Assembly: GCA_002431945.1 (NCBI GenBank) | Contig: DJET01000014.1 | Coordinates: forward strand, 131,838 to 192,419 | Reading direction: 5' to 3' | From: Ruminococcaceae bacterium UBA5891 | GTDB lineage: Bacteria; Bacillota; Clostridia; Oscillospirales; Acutalibacteraceae | DNA: 60,582 nucleotides | Shown here: piece by piece, positions 15,846 through 25,683 of the stretch | Layout: every line of letters starts with the position of its first letter | How positions within the stretch are numbered: the stretch's first letter is position 1 | The notes under the pieces: model-generated | Database searches by the model: none | What the model was told of the DNA's origin: nothing | Seen by the model: only the letters and a program-made list of their open reading frames with translations | Made by a program: the position numbers and the translations under genes

Positions 15846-18800
15846 ATGACAAGAAAGCTATTAAAAACCATTTCTGTTGTTATGAGCGTTATACTTGCAG
15901 TATCGGTAATGCCTATGCTCGGTATGCATTTTGCTTTGGCAGAGGAAACAGACGCCTGGGATTTTTATACTATCCGAAATTTTACCGGAAGCACCCCGCC
16001 AAGCATAAATGATACTACCGTTATTTCCTGGGGTAATCCGGATAACCTGCCGAACCGCGAATATGTAAGGCAATATACGCCAAACGGTACGGATTGGTCG
16101 TTAAAGCTTACCGCGCCTGCTAACGAAACGAAAAATTTATATTATGTAAATCTTTTTGATGATAATTATGCCTATACCGAAAGCGGCTGCGCCGGTATGA
16201 GAATGTGGATCGCCAACCCGTCCGATAGGGTTGTGAATTTGGAGTGGCAATATATTTCCGGCTCCGGCGACCGCATAGGCGAAATGATGAATAACCGTGA
16301 GTATTATCTGCAATCCGAAGGCAGCGATAAGGCGTACGCCGTAAAGACAAGAACTTATCTGCGGACGAACGGAAATGGTCAAAAAGTTTGCGCGCTTGAT
16401 ATACCCGCGGGTTATACGGGCTGGTTATATGTGCCTTACGGTATATTTAATTACGGCCAAAAGGCTGAAAATCCTTTTAAGCAGATACGCTTGTTTATTT
16501 ATCCCGAAGAAGACGGCGAGGTTTCTGTATATACCTCACGTATAGATTATTACAATTCCGGCGCCGTTACGCCTGTGACTGCCGCCGATTATGATTTTGA
16601 TTCAATGATTCCGTATACAAATTCAGATTCGGCTGATGTTGACCCGAACAAAGCGGCAAGGGTGAGCGGCGGAACCGTAGAGCTTGATACCGCAGTAAGG
16701 GACGGGAACCGCGGTCAGTCGCTTAAGGTTACCTATACTGCGGATAATCCGACCGGTACTCCCGATAATTTTATAGTGCAGAATTTTTGCGAAGCATTTG
16801 CAAACGACAGTGCCGACGGTATCTCCTTTTGGACAAAAAACTCTCAAAATGAAGCTGTTACCCTGACGGTTATGGCGGCTTCCTATCAGAATATCAAAAA
16901 GAACGCTCCTTATTACATAAAACCCGACGGAGCGCAGGCTTATACCGCATATACGGGTTCCTCGCCCTTTGATAACGGCGCACGCGCTACAATAACTGTT
17001 CCTGCAGGCTTTGAGGGCAGAATATATATACCGTACAGCGATTCTCAAACCTATAATAATAACCTTACGTTAAAGCAGGGTATGTTCTGTCTTACGGCGT
17101 ATCTTACCGAGGCTCTTCCGAGCATTACCATGAACTTTGACAGCTTCAGAAACTATAATTTTGAGGAGATCGGAGCACTTACCACCACAACCTTTGATAA
17201 TCTTACAAGCCTTGACGGCGTTATGTGGAGCTATTCGGGTTATACCGAGCTTTCTGCAGAGGATACCGACGGCGGCACCGGCAAAAGCGTAAAGGCAAAA
17301 ATAAGCTCTTCCGGGGCAGCAACTCACCGGTTTAGGAATCTTGCCCCGTCGACCGATATAGCAACATATAACGGCAGAGTAGGCTACCGCTTTTGGATAT
17401 CCAATCCGAATAATTTTGATATAAATGCTTCAACGCAGTTTTTTGCGACCTATGAGCGCTCTTATGTGGGCAGGGAGTACGTTCTTGTTTATGAAAAAGG
17501 CGGTTCCATCGTTAAAAAATTTCAGCCCCATAATACCGCATATCCTGAGGTTGGCTGTATAACTATTCCCGCAAACTTCCGCGGATATGTTTATATTTCC
17601 GCAAACGATATACATAACAGCGCAAATTATCCCGTTACCGAGTTGAATGCCTGGACGTTTGTAATTTCCTTCCTTGCAGCCGAGAACGACGGCTATGTTT
17701 ATCTTGATTCCTACGGAATGTATACCGAAGAACCTGCTGTTTCAAGAAGACAGCTTCCCACTCTGTTTTCCAACGGCGTTCTTTTCCAGCAGAATAAAGA
17801 CATAAATGTTTGGGGCTTTGATCTTCCCGAAAGAGAAATTACCGCAAGGCTTTATAAGGGCGATGAGCCTGTTGAAACGGTAAACGCTGTTACAAACAGC
17901 GAGGGACGCTTTGAATTAAGCTTTAGCGCGCTTTGCGGCAGTTACGACAAATATCGTATGGAAATCAGCGATACAGACGGCGTATTCGGTACCGTTAACG
18001 ATATACTCATCGGCGAGCTTTGGCTTGCGGGCGGTCAGTCAAATATGGAATTTGCGGTGGGCAATACCGCGTCGGGCAATGAAATTCTTGAAAATGCAAA
18101 CTCTGAAAATTTAAGGGTATTTATTGAGCCTAAAAATCAATCCTTATACAAAAACGACGACGTACCCAATGCTTATTGGATAAACGGAACGGATACCGAT
18201 GATATCAGCAAATATACGTCGGCTGTCGCTCTTGTATTTGCCTACAGGCTTGAAAAAGAGCTTAAGGTGCCGGTCGGTATTATCAATTCCGCTATCGGTT
18301 CAACCAGAATATATGAATGGTTCGGCCGTGAAGCCACAATGGAAAACGGCGATATTCTTCAAACGATTAAGGACACCGGACTTTATTTTGAACCGGAGGA
18401 TATAAAAACCGAAAGCGAATATTTATGGACAAGACGCTATAACACACAAATTGCGCCCCTTGAAGGTCTTAATATTGCGGGAACCATCTGGTATCAGGGT
18501 GAATCGGATAATTACCGTTATCAGTATTATGCTAAAAAGCTTGATTTTCTTAAGGAAAGCTGGGGCAAAATTTTCGGCTTTGAAAACGACAGTATGCCGT
18601 TTATCTATACGCAGGTTGCACCCTATGTTTATAACGAAGCCGTGTCTGATCCGTTCAGACTGGGTTATCTTGCCGAGGCTATGACAGACGCCTTTAAAAT
18701 GAATGAATACAATAATACGGCAATGCTTACAATTTACGATGTTCCGCTGGATTACGGCGATCAGGGCGAAATACATCCTAATGTAAAAATACCCGTAGGC

Positions 18801-19814
18801 GAAAGATTTGCACAGGCCGCCCTGAATATGTGTTACGGCGGCACAAAGGAAGCAAGCGCTCCGATATTCAGCGGCATTGAAATAAAGGGCAATGCAATTT
18901 ATGTTAGCTTTACCCATACAGGGGACGGTCTTTCCGTAACGGGCGAGGAAATCCGCGGCTTTAATATTGCCGGAGAAGACGGCGTTTATGTAAATGCAAG
19001 GGCTAAGATAGTTGACAGGGATACCGTTATGGTATGGAACAATAATTTAAAAGCGCCTAAAAATGTAACCTATGCCTTTGCAAGTATGAATCAGGCTTCA
19101 AACCTTGTGAACTCGTCAGGTATACCCGCTTCTCCGTTCAGAAGCGACAGAAATGCGGCGGCATATATGACCCTTGAAGAGTGGATGTTTGCCGACGCAG
19201 ACGCCTGGGAGTGCGCCGAGGGGAAACAAAGCGGAATTAAAAATTCATGGACGGTATCTGACGGCGCCGCATACAGCTACAGCGAAACAGTCAAGACCGA
19301 GGGTAAAGCCTCGCTTGCGGTAACCTGCACCGATACCGCTGCTTCCGTAAGCCCCGTAATTAACACATACAGGGGCAAGAAATTTAACCTTGCAAGCTAC
19401 AAGAGCATTAAGCTTGATGTTAAGGCGAATGCAGGCGCAACGGTTTCGCTTGTTGTAAACGGCGAAGTGTACGGCAGCGCGGCAGAGCTTGGCAACGATG
19501 ATTTTAATACCGTGACATTTGCATTGGATACGCCCATTGCAGATAAGGCTGATTTCAGCTTTGCGGTTTCGGGTCTTTCGTCGGGCGTGTTTTACATAGA
19601 TAACATTGCCGTGGGTATGACCGAAGAGGCTGCCGTATTCGGCGACGTAAATGATGACGGCGAGCTGACCGAGGACGACGTTATGCTGATAAGACGCCGA
19701 CTTTTAGATATTAAGGGCGAGCTTAACACCGTTAAATGCGACGCAAATAATGATGGGAAAATAAATATTGCCGATCTTGTTCGCGTAAGGGAAAATATTA
19801 AAAAATTATCGTAA
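15846..19814 (+). CDS. dockerin-containing SGNH esterase (sialate O-acetylesterase type) with three N-terminal repeat modules
   Basis: A 1322-residue secreted enzyme that probably removes acetyl esters from sugars. The signal peptide ends near residue 33 (MHFALA). Three copies of the module found in the upstream protein follow (IPAGYTGWLYVPY near 185, VPAGFEGRIYIPY near 386, IPANFRGYVYIS near 574). The SASA/SGNH domain spans about 665-1000, with GGQSNMEF (nucleophile Ser732), WYQGESD (882-888) and EIHP (His977). A further beta-sandwich region covers about 1110-1258. The C-terminal type I dockerin (1265-1322) has two calcium loops, DVNDDGELTEDD and DANNDGKINIAD. A GTG at 15837 is an alternative start; the ATG at 15846 is better placed behind GGTGAT. 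The dockerin implies attachment to a cohesin partner, which is not in the window. Confidence 0.88.
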   Translation: MTRKLLKTISVVMSVILAVSVMPMLGMHFALAEETDAWDFYTIRNFTGSTPPSINDTTVISWGNPDNLPNREYVRQYTPNGTDWSLKLTAPANETKNLYYVNLFDDNYAYTESGCAGMRMWIANPSDRVVNLEWQYISGSGDRIGEMMNNREYYLQSEGSDKAYAVKTRTYLRTNGNGQKVCALDIPAGYTGWLYVPYGIFNYGQKAENPFKQIRLFIYPEEDGEVSVYTSRIDYYNSGAVTPVTAADYDFDSMIPYTNSDSADVDPNKAARVSGGTVELDTAVRDGNRGQSLKVTYTADNPTGTPDNFIVQNFCEAFANDSADGISFWTKNSQNEAVTLTVMAASYQNIKKNAPYYIKPDGAQAYTAYTGSSPFDNGARATITVPAGFEGRIYIPYSDSQTYNNNLTLKQGMFCLTAYLTEALPSITMNFDSFRNYNFEEIGALTTTTFDNLTSLDGVMWSYSGYTELSAEDTDGGTGKSVKAKISSSGAATHRFRNLAPSTDIATYNGRVGYRFWISNPNNFDINASTQFFATYERSYVGREYVLVYEKGGSIVKKFQPHNTAYPEVGCITIPANFRGYVYISANDIHNSANYPVTELNAWTFVISFLAAENDGYVYLDSYGMYTEEPAVSRRQLPTLFSNGVLFQQNKDINVWGFDLPEREITARLYKGDEPVETVNAVTNSEGRFELSFSALCGSYDKYRMEISDTDGVFGTVNDILIGELWLAGGQSNMEFAVGNTASGNEILENANSENLRVFIEPKNQSLYKNDDVPNAYWINGTDTDDISKYTSAVALVFAYRLEKELKVPVGIINSAIGSTRIYEWFGREATMENGDILQTIKDTGLYFEPEDIKTESEYLWTRRYNTQIAPLEGLNIAGTIWYQGESDNYRYQYYAKKLDFLKESWGKIFGFENDSMPFIYTQVAPYVYNEAVSDPFRLGYLAEAMTDAFKMNEYNNTAMLTIYDVPLDYGDQGEIHPNVKIPVGERFAQAALNMCYGGTKEASAPIFSGIEIKGNAIYVSFTHTGDGLSVTGEEIRGFNIAGEDGVYVNARAKIVDRDTVMVWNNNLKAPKNVTYAFASMNQASNLVNSSGIPASPFRSDRNAAAYMTLEEWMFADADAWECAEGKQSGIKNSWTVSDGAAYSYSETVKTEGKASLAVTCTDTAASVSPVINTYRGKKFNLASYKSIKLDVKANAGATVSLVVNGEVYGSAAELGNDDFNTVTFALDTPIADKADFSFAVSGLSSGVFYIDNIAVGMTEEAAVFGDVNDDGELTEDDVMLIRRRLLDIKGELNTVKCDANNDGKINIADLVRVRENIKKLS

Positions 19815-19882
19815 TGCTTTTAATAATAAACCTATAAATTTAACAGCATTAAATTTATTATTGAAATTTCAGGAGGTTTTGT

Positions 19883-22849
19883 ATGCCTATATTCGGCCAG
19901 GAACAAGAGATAAAAAGCTTAGGTAAATTGCTTGCGCGTATCAAGGGCAGGGTTTATCACAAGCTTTGCGATCTTGATATAACCGTTTATGCTTCAAAAG
20001 AGCCGCTGACATATGAAAACCGTTTTTCGGGGGAAGAAAGAAAAATCTCCGTAGGTGAAAAATGGGGAGACCTGTTTGACTGCGCATGGTTTCATTTTAC
20101 GGGAACAATTCCCGAAACGGCGGAAGAAAAGGACCTTGCGTACATAATAGATGTAAACGGTGAGGGTCTTATTGTCGATAAGGAGGGCGCTCCTTACCGC
20201 GGGATAACAAACGTTAATTCTTATTTCGGCTCTGACCACTGTTCGCCCGTAAAGCGTGTTGTTCGCATTACCGAGCCAAAAAAAGCGGGGGACGCTATCG
20301 ATTTTTGGATGGACGCGGGCTGCAACGATCTTTTGGGATATTATCGCTCAGGAACGGTTAAGGAAGCATATCTTGCCGAATGCAACTATAAAATACGCGA
20401 GCTTTATTACGACGTATTTGTGCTTTTTGATTTATTAAAAAACACATCAGATTCGGAGCCGGTGTATTACGAGCTTCTTTCGGGTCTTTTAAAGGTAAGA
20501 AATACGCTTACGGATTTTAAGCAGGCTGAGCTTCTGAAATGCTTTGAGATAACTAAAATGCTTCTTGCAAAGAAAAACGGGGATACCGCCGTTAATGTAA
20601 CTGCAATAGGCAACGCTCACATCGATCTTGCGTGGCTTTGGCCTATAAGGGAAACAAAACGCAAGGGCGCGCGCACGTTTGCCACGGCTCTTGATAATAT
20701 GAACCGTTATGACAGCTATATTTTCGGCGGAAGTCAGGCGCAGCTTTACGATTGGATAAAGCAGGATTATCCGAAGCTTTATGAAAAGGTTGCCGAGCGT
20801 GTTAAAGAGGGCCGCTTTGAGCTTATGGGTTCTATGTGGGTTGAAAGCGACACCAACATTCCGTCGGGTGAAAGCCTTATCAGACAAATTATGTACGGTA
20901 ACGCTTTTTACGCAAAGGAATTCGGCAAAACCTGTAACTACGTTTGGCTTCCGGATACCTTTGGTTATTCAGGCGCATTGCCGCAAATTATTAAAGGCTG
21001 CGGAATGGACGCGTTTCTTACGACCAAGATTTCGTGGAATAAGTATACAAGCTTTCCTTACTGCAGCTTTATATGGCGCGGCATAGACGGAACTGATATT
21101 CCTACGCATATGCCGCCCGAAGGCAATTATGTAAGCGCGGGCGACCCGACGTCGCTTCGCGAAACTGAAAGAAGGCTTGCAAAAAGCGGTCAATTCGGAG
21201 ATGTTCTTATGGCTTACGGCGTCGGCGACGGCGGCGGCGGACCTGCTCCGAGTCATATTGAAATATTAAGCCGCGAGGAAAATCTGCGCGGTCTGCCGCC
21301 GACTGAAACAGGAACGGTAAAAGAGTTTTTAGATAAGTTCTTAAAAACCGCAGAGGCATTGCCCGTTTATAACGGCGAGCTGTATCTTGAATGCCATACG
21401 GCTACATATACCACAATGGGTAAAAATAAATATTTTAACCGTTTGTGCGAGCAAAAGCTGAGAAATGCCGAAATGCTTTCCGCCGTTGCAATGAGACTCG
21501 GAGAATACGCTTATCCGCAGCAAAAGCTTACGGATATTTGGAAAGAGGTTCTTTTGTATCAGTTTCACGATATTCTGCCGGGGTCGTCTATCAATCGTGT
21601 TTACGAGGAGGCTCAGGCGCGTTATGCGGTCATCATAAAAGAGCTTGACGCGCTTATTGCGTCTGCCGCCGAAGATATTTGCGGGAAAATTGATACAAGC
21701 GGTATAAAAAATCCCCTTGTTGTTTTCAATACGCAATCCTTTGAACGCTCCGTTTGGGTAAAAACCGACAGCGGCTATAAAAAGGTGACAGTTCCGCCTA
21801 TGGGCTACAATGTTATATCCGCCGACTCCTCTGACGCCTGCGGCAGCAGCTTTAACGGTATGGAAAACGAATACCTCCGTGTTGAATTTGCCGATAACGG
21901 CGATATTGCTTCCGTTTACAATAAGAGGCTCGGAAAAGAATTGCTTTCAGGGGCCGGCGGCGCGCTGCTTATTTATGATGATATCGGCGACGCTTGGGAA
22001 ATGGAGCACGAGTATCTTGATAAAACCCCTGAGCATGCCGAGCTTATTTCTTCCGAATTTTTCCGTGAAGGGCCGTTTGCAAGGACCGTTCAGAAATACA
22101 GATATAAACGTTCAGCCTTTGAGGTGACAATAACGCTTGCCGACGGTTCGGACCGTCTTGAATTTAATATGAACGCCGATTGGAACGAGGACGGCCGTAT
22201 GCTGCGTATTCGCTTTGAGCATACTGTTAAAACCGACAGCGTTAATTGCAATATACAATTCGGGCACATTAACCGTTCGGCTCACAGCAATAACGAGTAT
22301 GAAAAGGCGCAGTATGAAATATGTGCTCATCGCTGGATAAGGGCGGCGCAGCCTAAGCTTGGCGTGTCGCTGCTCAGCGAATGCAAATACGGATTTTTCG
22401 CAAAGGAAAATGTTATTGAAATGGCGGCGCTCCGTGCAAGCAATCACCCAAGCCGACATATGGAAGCGGGAAAACACAGCTTTTCTTACGCGTTGTTTGC
22501 CGATAACGGTGAAAATGATTTTGTAACGGTAAACAGGGCTGCGAATGATTTTACCGATCCGGTTATTGTTTGCCGCACCGATTCACATAAGGCGGCATTG
22601 CAGGCAAGTCAAAGCTTTGTTTCGGTAAACAGCGACGGTATTTTAATAGATACTGTTAAAAAGGCAGAGCAAAGCGATGATATAATCGTTCGTTCATACG
22701 AGATAAACGGAATTTCCGCGTCGGCAGAGTTTACCTTCGGGTTTAAGCATAACAAGCCTGCCTTATGCGGTCTTGCCGAACAGGACAAAAGGGAAATCGG
22801 CGGCGATACGGTTTATCACGGTTTTGAGATCAAAACTATTTGCATATAG
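19883..22849 (+). CDS. alpha-mannosidase, GH38
   Basis: A 988-residue GH38 retaining alpha-mannosidase. The zinc motif AHIDLAWLWP has His246 and Asp248, the nucleophile Asp358 lies in LPDTFGYSG, and the second-half metal histidine is His562 in FHDILPGSS. N-terminal and C-terminal beta domains of the usual size flank these. There is no signal peptide, so it should act in the cytosol on imported oligosaccharides. AGGAGG precedes the ATG. The length and the AHIDLAWLW form place it with the large bacterial/ER-type alpha-mannosidases, a different subfamily from the second GH38 at 35628. Confidence 0.93.
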   Translation: MPIFGQEQEIKSLGKLLARIKGRVYHKLCDLDITVYASKEPLTYENRFSGEERKISVGEKWGDLFDCAWFHFTGTIPETAEEKDLAYIIDVNGEGLIVDKEGAPYRGITNVNSYFGSDHCSPVKRVVRITEPKKAGDAIDFWMDAGCNDLLGYYRSGTVKEAYLAECNYKIRELYYDVFVLFDLLKNTSDSEPVYYELLSGLLKVRNTLTDFKQAELLKCFEITKMLLAKKNGDTAVNVTAIGNAHIDLAWLWPIRETKRKGARTFATALDNMNRYDSYIFGGSQAQLYDWIKQDYPKLYEKVAERVKEGRFELMGSMWVESDTNIPSGESLIRQIMYGNAFYAKEFGKTCNYVWLPDTFGYSGALPQIIKGCGMDAFLTTKISWNKYTSFPYCSFIWRGIDGTDIPTHMPPEGNYVSAGDPTSLRETERRLAKSGQFGDVLMAYGVGDGGGGPAPSHIEILSREENLRGLPPTETGTVKEFLDKFLKTAEALPVYNGELYLECHTATYTTMGKNKYFNRLCEQKLRNAEMLSAVAMRLGEYAYPQQKLTDIWKEVLLYQFHDILPGSSINRVYEEAQARYAVIIKELDALIASAAEDICGKIDTSGIKNPLVVFNTQSFERSVWVKTDSGYKKVTVPPMGYNVISADSSDACGSSFNGMENEYLRVEFADNGDIASVYNKRLGKELLSGAGGALLIYDDIGDAWEMEHEYLDKTPEHAELISSEFFREGPFARTVQKYRYKRSAFEVTITLADGSDRLEFNMNADWNEDGRMLRIRFEHTVKTDSVNCNIQFGHINRSAHSNNEYEKAQYEICAHRWIRAAQPKLGVSLLSECKYGFFAKENVIEMAALRASNHPSRHMEAGKHSFSYALFADNGENDFVTVNRAANDFTDPVIVCRTDSHKAALQASQSFVSVNSDGILIDTVKKAEQSDDIIVRSYEINGISASAEFTFGFKHNKPALCGLAEQDKREIGGDTVYHGFEIKTICI

Positions 22850-22860
22850 TGAAATTTTAA

Positions 22861-22898
22861 CAGACAATACAATCAGGGCACCCCGATTGCATTGTCTG
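22861..22898 (+). promoter_or_regulatory. intergenic hairpin before the transport cluster
   Basis: CAGACAATACAATC (22861-22874) and GATTGCATTGTCTG (22885-22898) form a 14-bp stem with one A-C mismatch, and GGG/CCC can pair further inside the loop. No T tract follows, so it is unlike an ordinary terminator. It may stabilise the downstream mRNA, or reduce readthrough between the mannosidase and the transport genes. Confidence 0.45.
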
Positions 22899-22941
22899 AG
22901 CCATTGTGTGTACATTCACTTTATAAACTGGAGGTAATTTT

Positions 22942-25662
22942 TTGAAGCACAGCGTTTTTAAAAAGCTTTTATCATTTATTCTTGTATTCTGTATGGGCGC
23001 TTTTTTGCTTTTCACCGCCGCGGCCGAACCGACCGAGCGTTCCTTAATAATAAATACCGCTCTTGCAGAATACGATGCTTCGGTAACAAAAACCGAAAAC
23101 GGCATAATTATGGACGACGCTTCAACGGCTGTATGGAAATTTACGGTTGAAAGTCCTGCAGATTATATAATGAAGATCACCTTTGCTCCGGCAGATAAAA
23201 ATTCCTCATCGCTTGAACACAAAATCTTAATTGATAATGCGCCTCCCTATGAGGATATGACATATATCTCTTACCCAAGAAGCTATGCACAGGCTGAAAA
23301 ATTTGAAAAAGACATTTCGGGCAACGACCTTGCTCCGTTAAGCACGCAAATTATTGAAGCGGCAGAGTATACTGTTGCGGATCCCGCGGGATACCATGGC
23401 TCGCCGTGCGTTTTTTCGCTTGAAAAGGGCGAACACACTCTTGCGCTTGCAGGCTTAAGCGGCAGTATCAATATTATGAATATTTCTTTCGAGGAATACA
23501 AAAGGGCTTCTGCCTATTCCGAGGTTATAAATTCAGCCAACCCGAAAAAAATCAACTTTCAAAAGGTTCTAGAGGCTGAAACGCCCTATCGCAAGAGCTC
23601 TGTAACCGTTTCTCCGAGCACAGACCGAACCTCTGCCGATACAAGCCCGCAGGATTCAAGGGTTTTAAAGCTGAATACGATAGGCGGAACCGACTGGCAA
23701 TCGGTAGGACAAACGCTTACGTATAAATTCGAGGTTCCGAAAGACGGTTATTATACCGTAGGAATGAGATATATTCAGAATTTTGTTGACGGCGCTTTTG
23801 TATCCAGAAGAATTTTAATAGACGGCGAAACTCCTTTTTCCGAGCTTAATGCAGTGCGCTTTTATTACAACCGTGAATGGGTGAGCGAGAATCTCGGAAA
23901 TGAAGACGGGGATTATCTTTTTTACCTTACGGAGGGCGAGCATCAGCTTACCTTCGAGATAGTTTTAGGCGATTTCAGCGAAACCTTAGGACGTATACAA
24001 TCGGTTTTAAAGGAGCTTAATAAGGCCTACCGCGAGGTTTTATTGATTACAGGCTCTGACCCTGATGTTTACCGTGATTACGCTTTAAGCGAAACTATCC
24101 CCGAAACCGTAGAAAAATTGAACGACTTATATAAAGAAACTGCCGAAATACTCAATTCGTTAAAGAAGCTAAGCGGTTCAAACAGCTCGTATACCTCTAT
24201 TTTTAATAAGCTTACAGGTCAGCTTGAAATGATGTGCAGGGATCCCGAAGTGAATATTCCCGAATTGCTGCCGCGTTTTAAAACAAATCTCGGCACGCTC
24301 GGAACATGGCTTCTTGAAGCGCTTAATCAGCCTCTGCGTCTCGACACCGTAACAATTTCGGGCTTTGGATATGAAAGCAGTGCAAAAAAGGATAATTTTT
24401 TAAGCGAGCTTATATTTCAGACGCGCTGCTTTTTCTCATCCTTTGTTCAGGACTATGACAGTATAGGCGTTTCTTCATCTGTAAATTATACAGACAGTAT
24501 TGAGGTTTGGGTGCCTACGGGAAGGGATCAGGCGCAAATAATAAGAAATCTTGCCGACGCAGGCTTTGCAAAAAATCATAAGGTTCAGGTTAATTTAAAG
24601 CTTGTTTCGGCTTCTAATATATTGCCTTCTGTAATTTCGGGCGACGCACCCGATGTATATCTTACCGCAACAGGCAATGTTCCCATAGATTTTGCCCTTC
24701 GCAGGGCAATACTGCCGCTTAATGATTTTAATGATTTTGACGAGGTGAGCAAGCGGTTTGCTTCGGCTTCATTGGTTCCGTACAGCTATAATAACCGAAC
24801 ATACGCTTTACCGGAGACCATGACCTTCCCGATGTTTTTTTACCGCACGGATATATTTGAGGAGCTTAAAATATCCGTGCCCGAAACGTGGGACGAGTTT
24901 ATGAAGATAATTCCTGTTGTTCAAAGCAAAAATATGAATATAGGGGTGGATATAAATATATTTTATATCCTGCTTTATCACTACGGCGGAAGCGTATATA
25001 CGGAAGATTTTAAGGCTTCGGGACTCTCGTCGGACGCCGCGCTTACCGCGTTCAGCGAATATACCGAATTATTTACTCTTTACAGATTGCCCGTATCCTT
25101 TGATTTTGCCAACCGATTCAGGACGGGGGAAATGCCCTGCGGTATTGTTAACTATACTATGTATAACCAGCTTGCGGTTTTTGCGCCGGAAATCAAGGGT
25201 CAATGGACGTTCGTTCCGGTTCCGGGCTTCAGGCAGGAGGACGGAAGCGTTAAGCATATTTCCATAGCCGAAGGCAACGGCTGTATGATTATGTCAAGCA
25301 CAAAAAAGCCGGAGCTTGCATGGGAATTTTTAAAGTGGTGGACCGATGAAGAAACCCAAAGCGAATACGGACTTTCCATGGAAAGCTTACTGGGAGAATC
25401 CGCCAAGCAGCCGACGGCAAACATAAATGCTCTGACAAAAATGAAGTGGAATTCAACGCAGTATACTAACCTTATCCGCCAGATAGAAGAGCTTGAGGCT
25501 GTTCCTAATGTGCCGGGCGGCTCATATTATACTCCACGCATATTAAGCTTTGCCTTTCAAAAGGTATATAATAAAAGCCTTAACCCCGAAAGCACGCTTA
25601 AGGATTATATGCCCGAACTGAACAACGAAATTGAACGTAAATATAATGAGTTTTTTAAATAG
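22942..25662 (+). CDS. large extracellular solute-binding protein with N-terminal beta-sandwich domains
   Basis: A 906-residue secreted protein with a TTG start behind GGAGG and a Sec signal ending near residue 32 without an obvious lipobox. Residues about 35-370 hold two beta-rich, CBM-like segments (each has a KFExxxxxDYIMKITF or YKFEVPKDGYYTVGMRY type strand). A helical linker covers about 375-490. A full family 1 sugar-binding domain starts near 512 (IEVWVPTGRDQAQIIRNLA) and runs to the C terminus. Ordinary solute-binding proteins have about 430 residues, so this one is doubled by the N-terminal extension. It heads the transport cluster and is followed 21 bp later by a permease. Confidence 0.82.
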   Translation: MKHSVFKKLLSFILVFCMGAFLLFTAAAEPTERSLIINTALAEYDASVTKTENGIIMDDASTAVWKFTVESPADYIMKITFAPADKNSSSLEHKILIDNAPPYEDMTYISYPRSYAQAEKFEKDISGNDLAPLSTQIIEAAEYTVADPAGYHGSPCVFSLEKGEHTLALAGLSGSINIMNISFEEYKRASAYSEVINSANPKKINFQKVLEAETPYRKSSVTVSPSTDRTSADTSPQDSRVLKLNTIGGTDWQSVGQTLTYKFEVPKDGYYTVGMRYIQNFVDGAFVSRRILIDGETPFSELNAVRFYYNREWVSENLGNEDGDYLFYLTEGEHQLTFEIVLGDFSETLGRIQSVLKELNKAYREVLLITGSDPDVYRDYALSETIPETVEKLNDLYKETAEILNSLKKLSGSNSSYTSIFNKLTGQLEMMCRDPEVNIPELLPRFKTNLGTLGTWLLEALNQPLRLDTVTISGFGYESSAKKDNFLSELIFQTRCFFSSFVQDYDSIGVSSSVNYTDSIEVWVPTGRDQAQIIRNLADAGFAKNHKVQVNLKLVSASNILPSVISGDAPDVYLTATGNVPIDFALRRAILPLNDFNDFDEVSKRFASASLVPYSYNNRTYALPETMTFPMFFYRTDIFEELKISVPETWDEFMKIIPVVQSKNMNIGVDINIFYILLYHYGGSVYTEDFKASGLSSDAALTAFSEYTELFTLYRLPVSFDFANRFRTGEMPCGIVNYTMYNQLAVFAPEIKGQWTFVPVPGFRQEDGSVKHISIAEGNGCMIMSSTKKPELAWEFLKWWTDEETQSEYGLSMESLLGESAKQPTANINALTKMKWNSTQYTNLIRQIEELEAVPNVPGGSYYTPRILSFAFQKVYNKSLNPESTLKDYMPELNNEIERKYNEFFK

Positions 25663-25683
25663 ACGGCAGGGAGGACCACCAGC

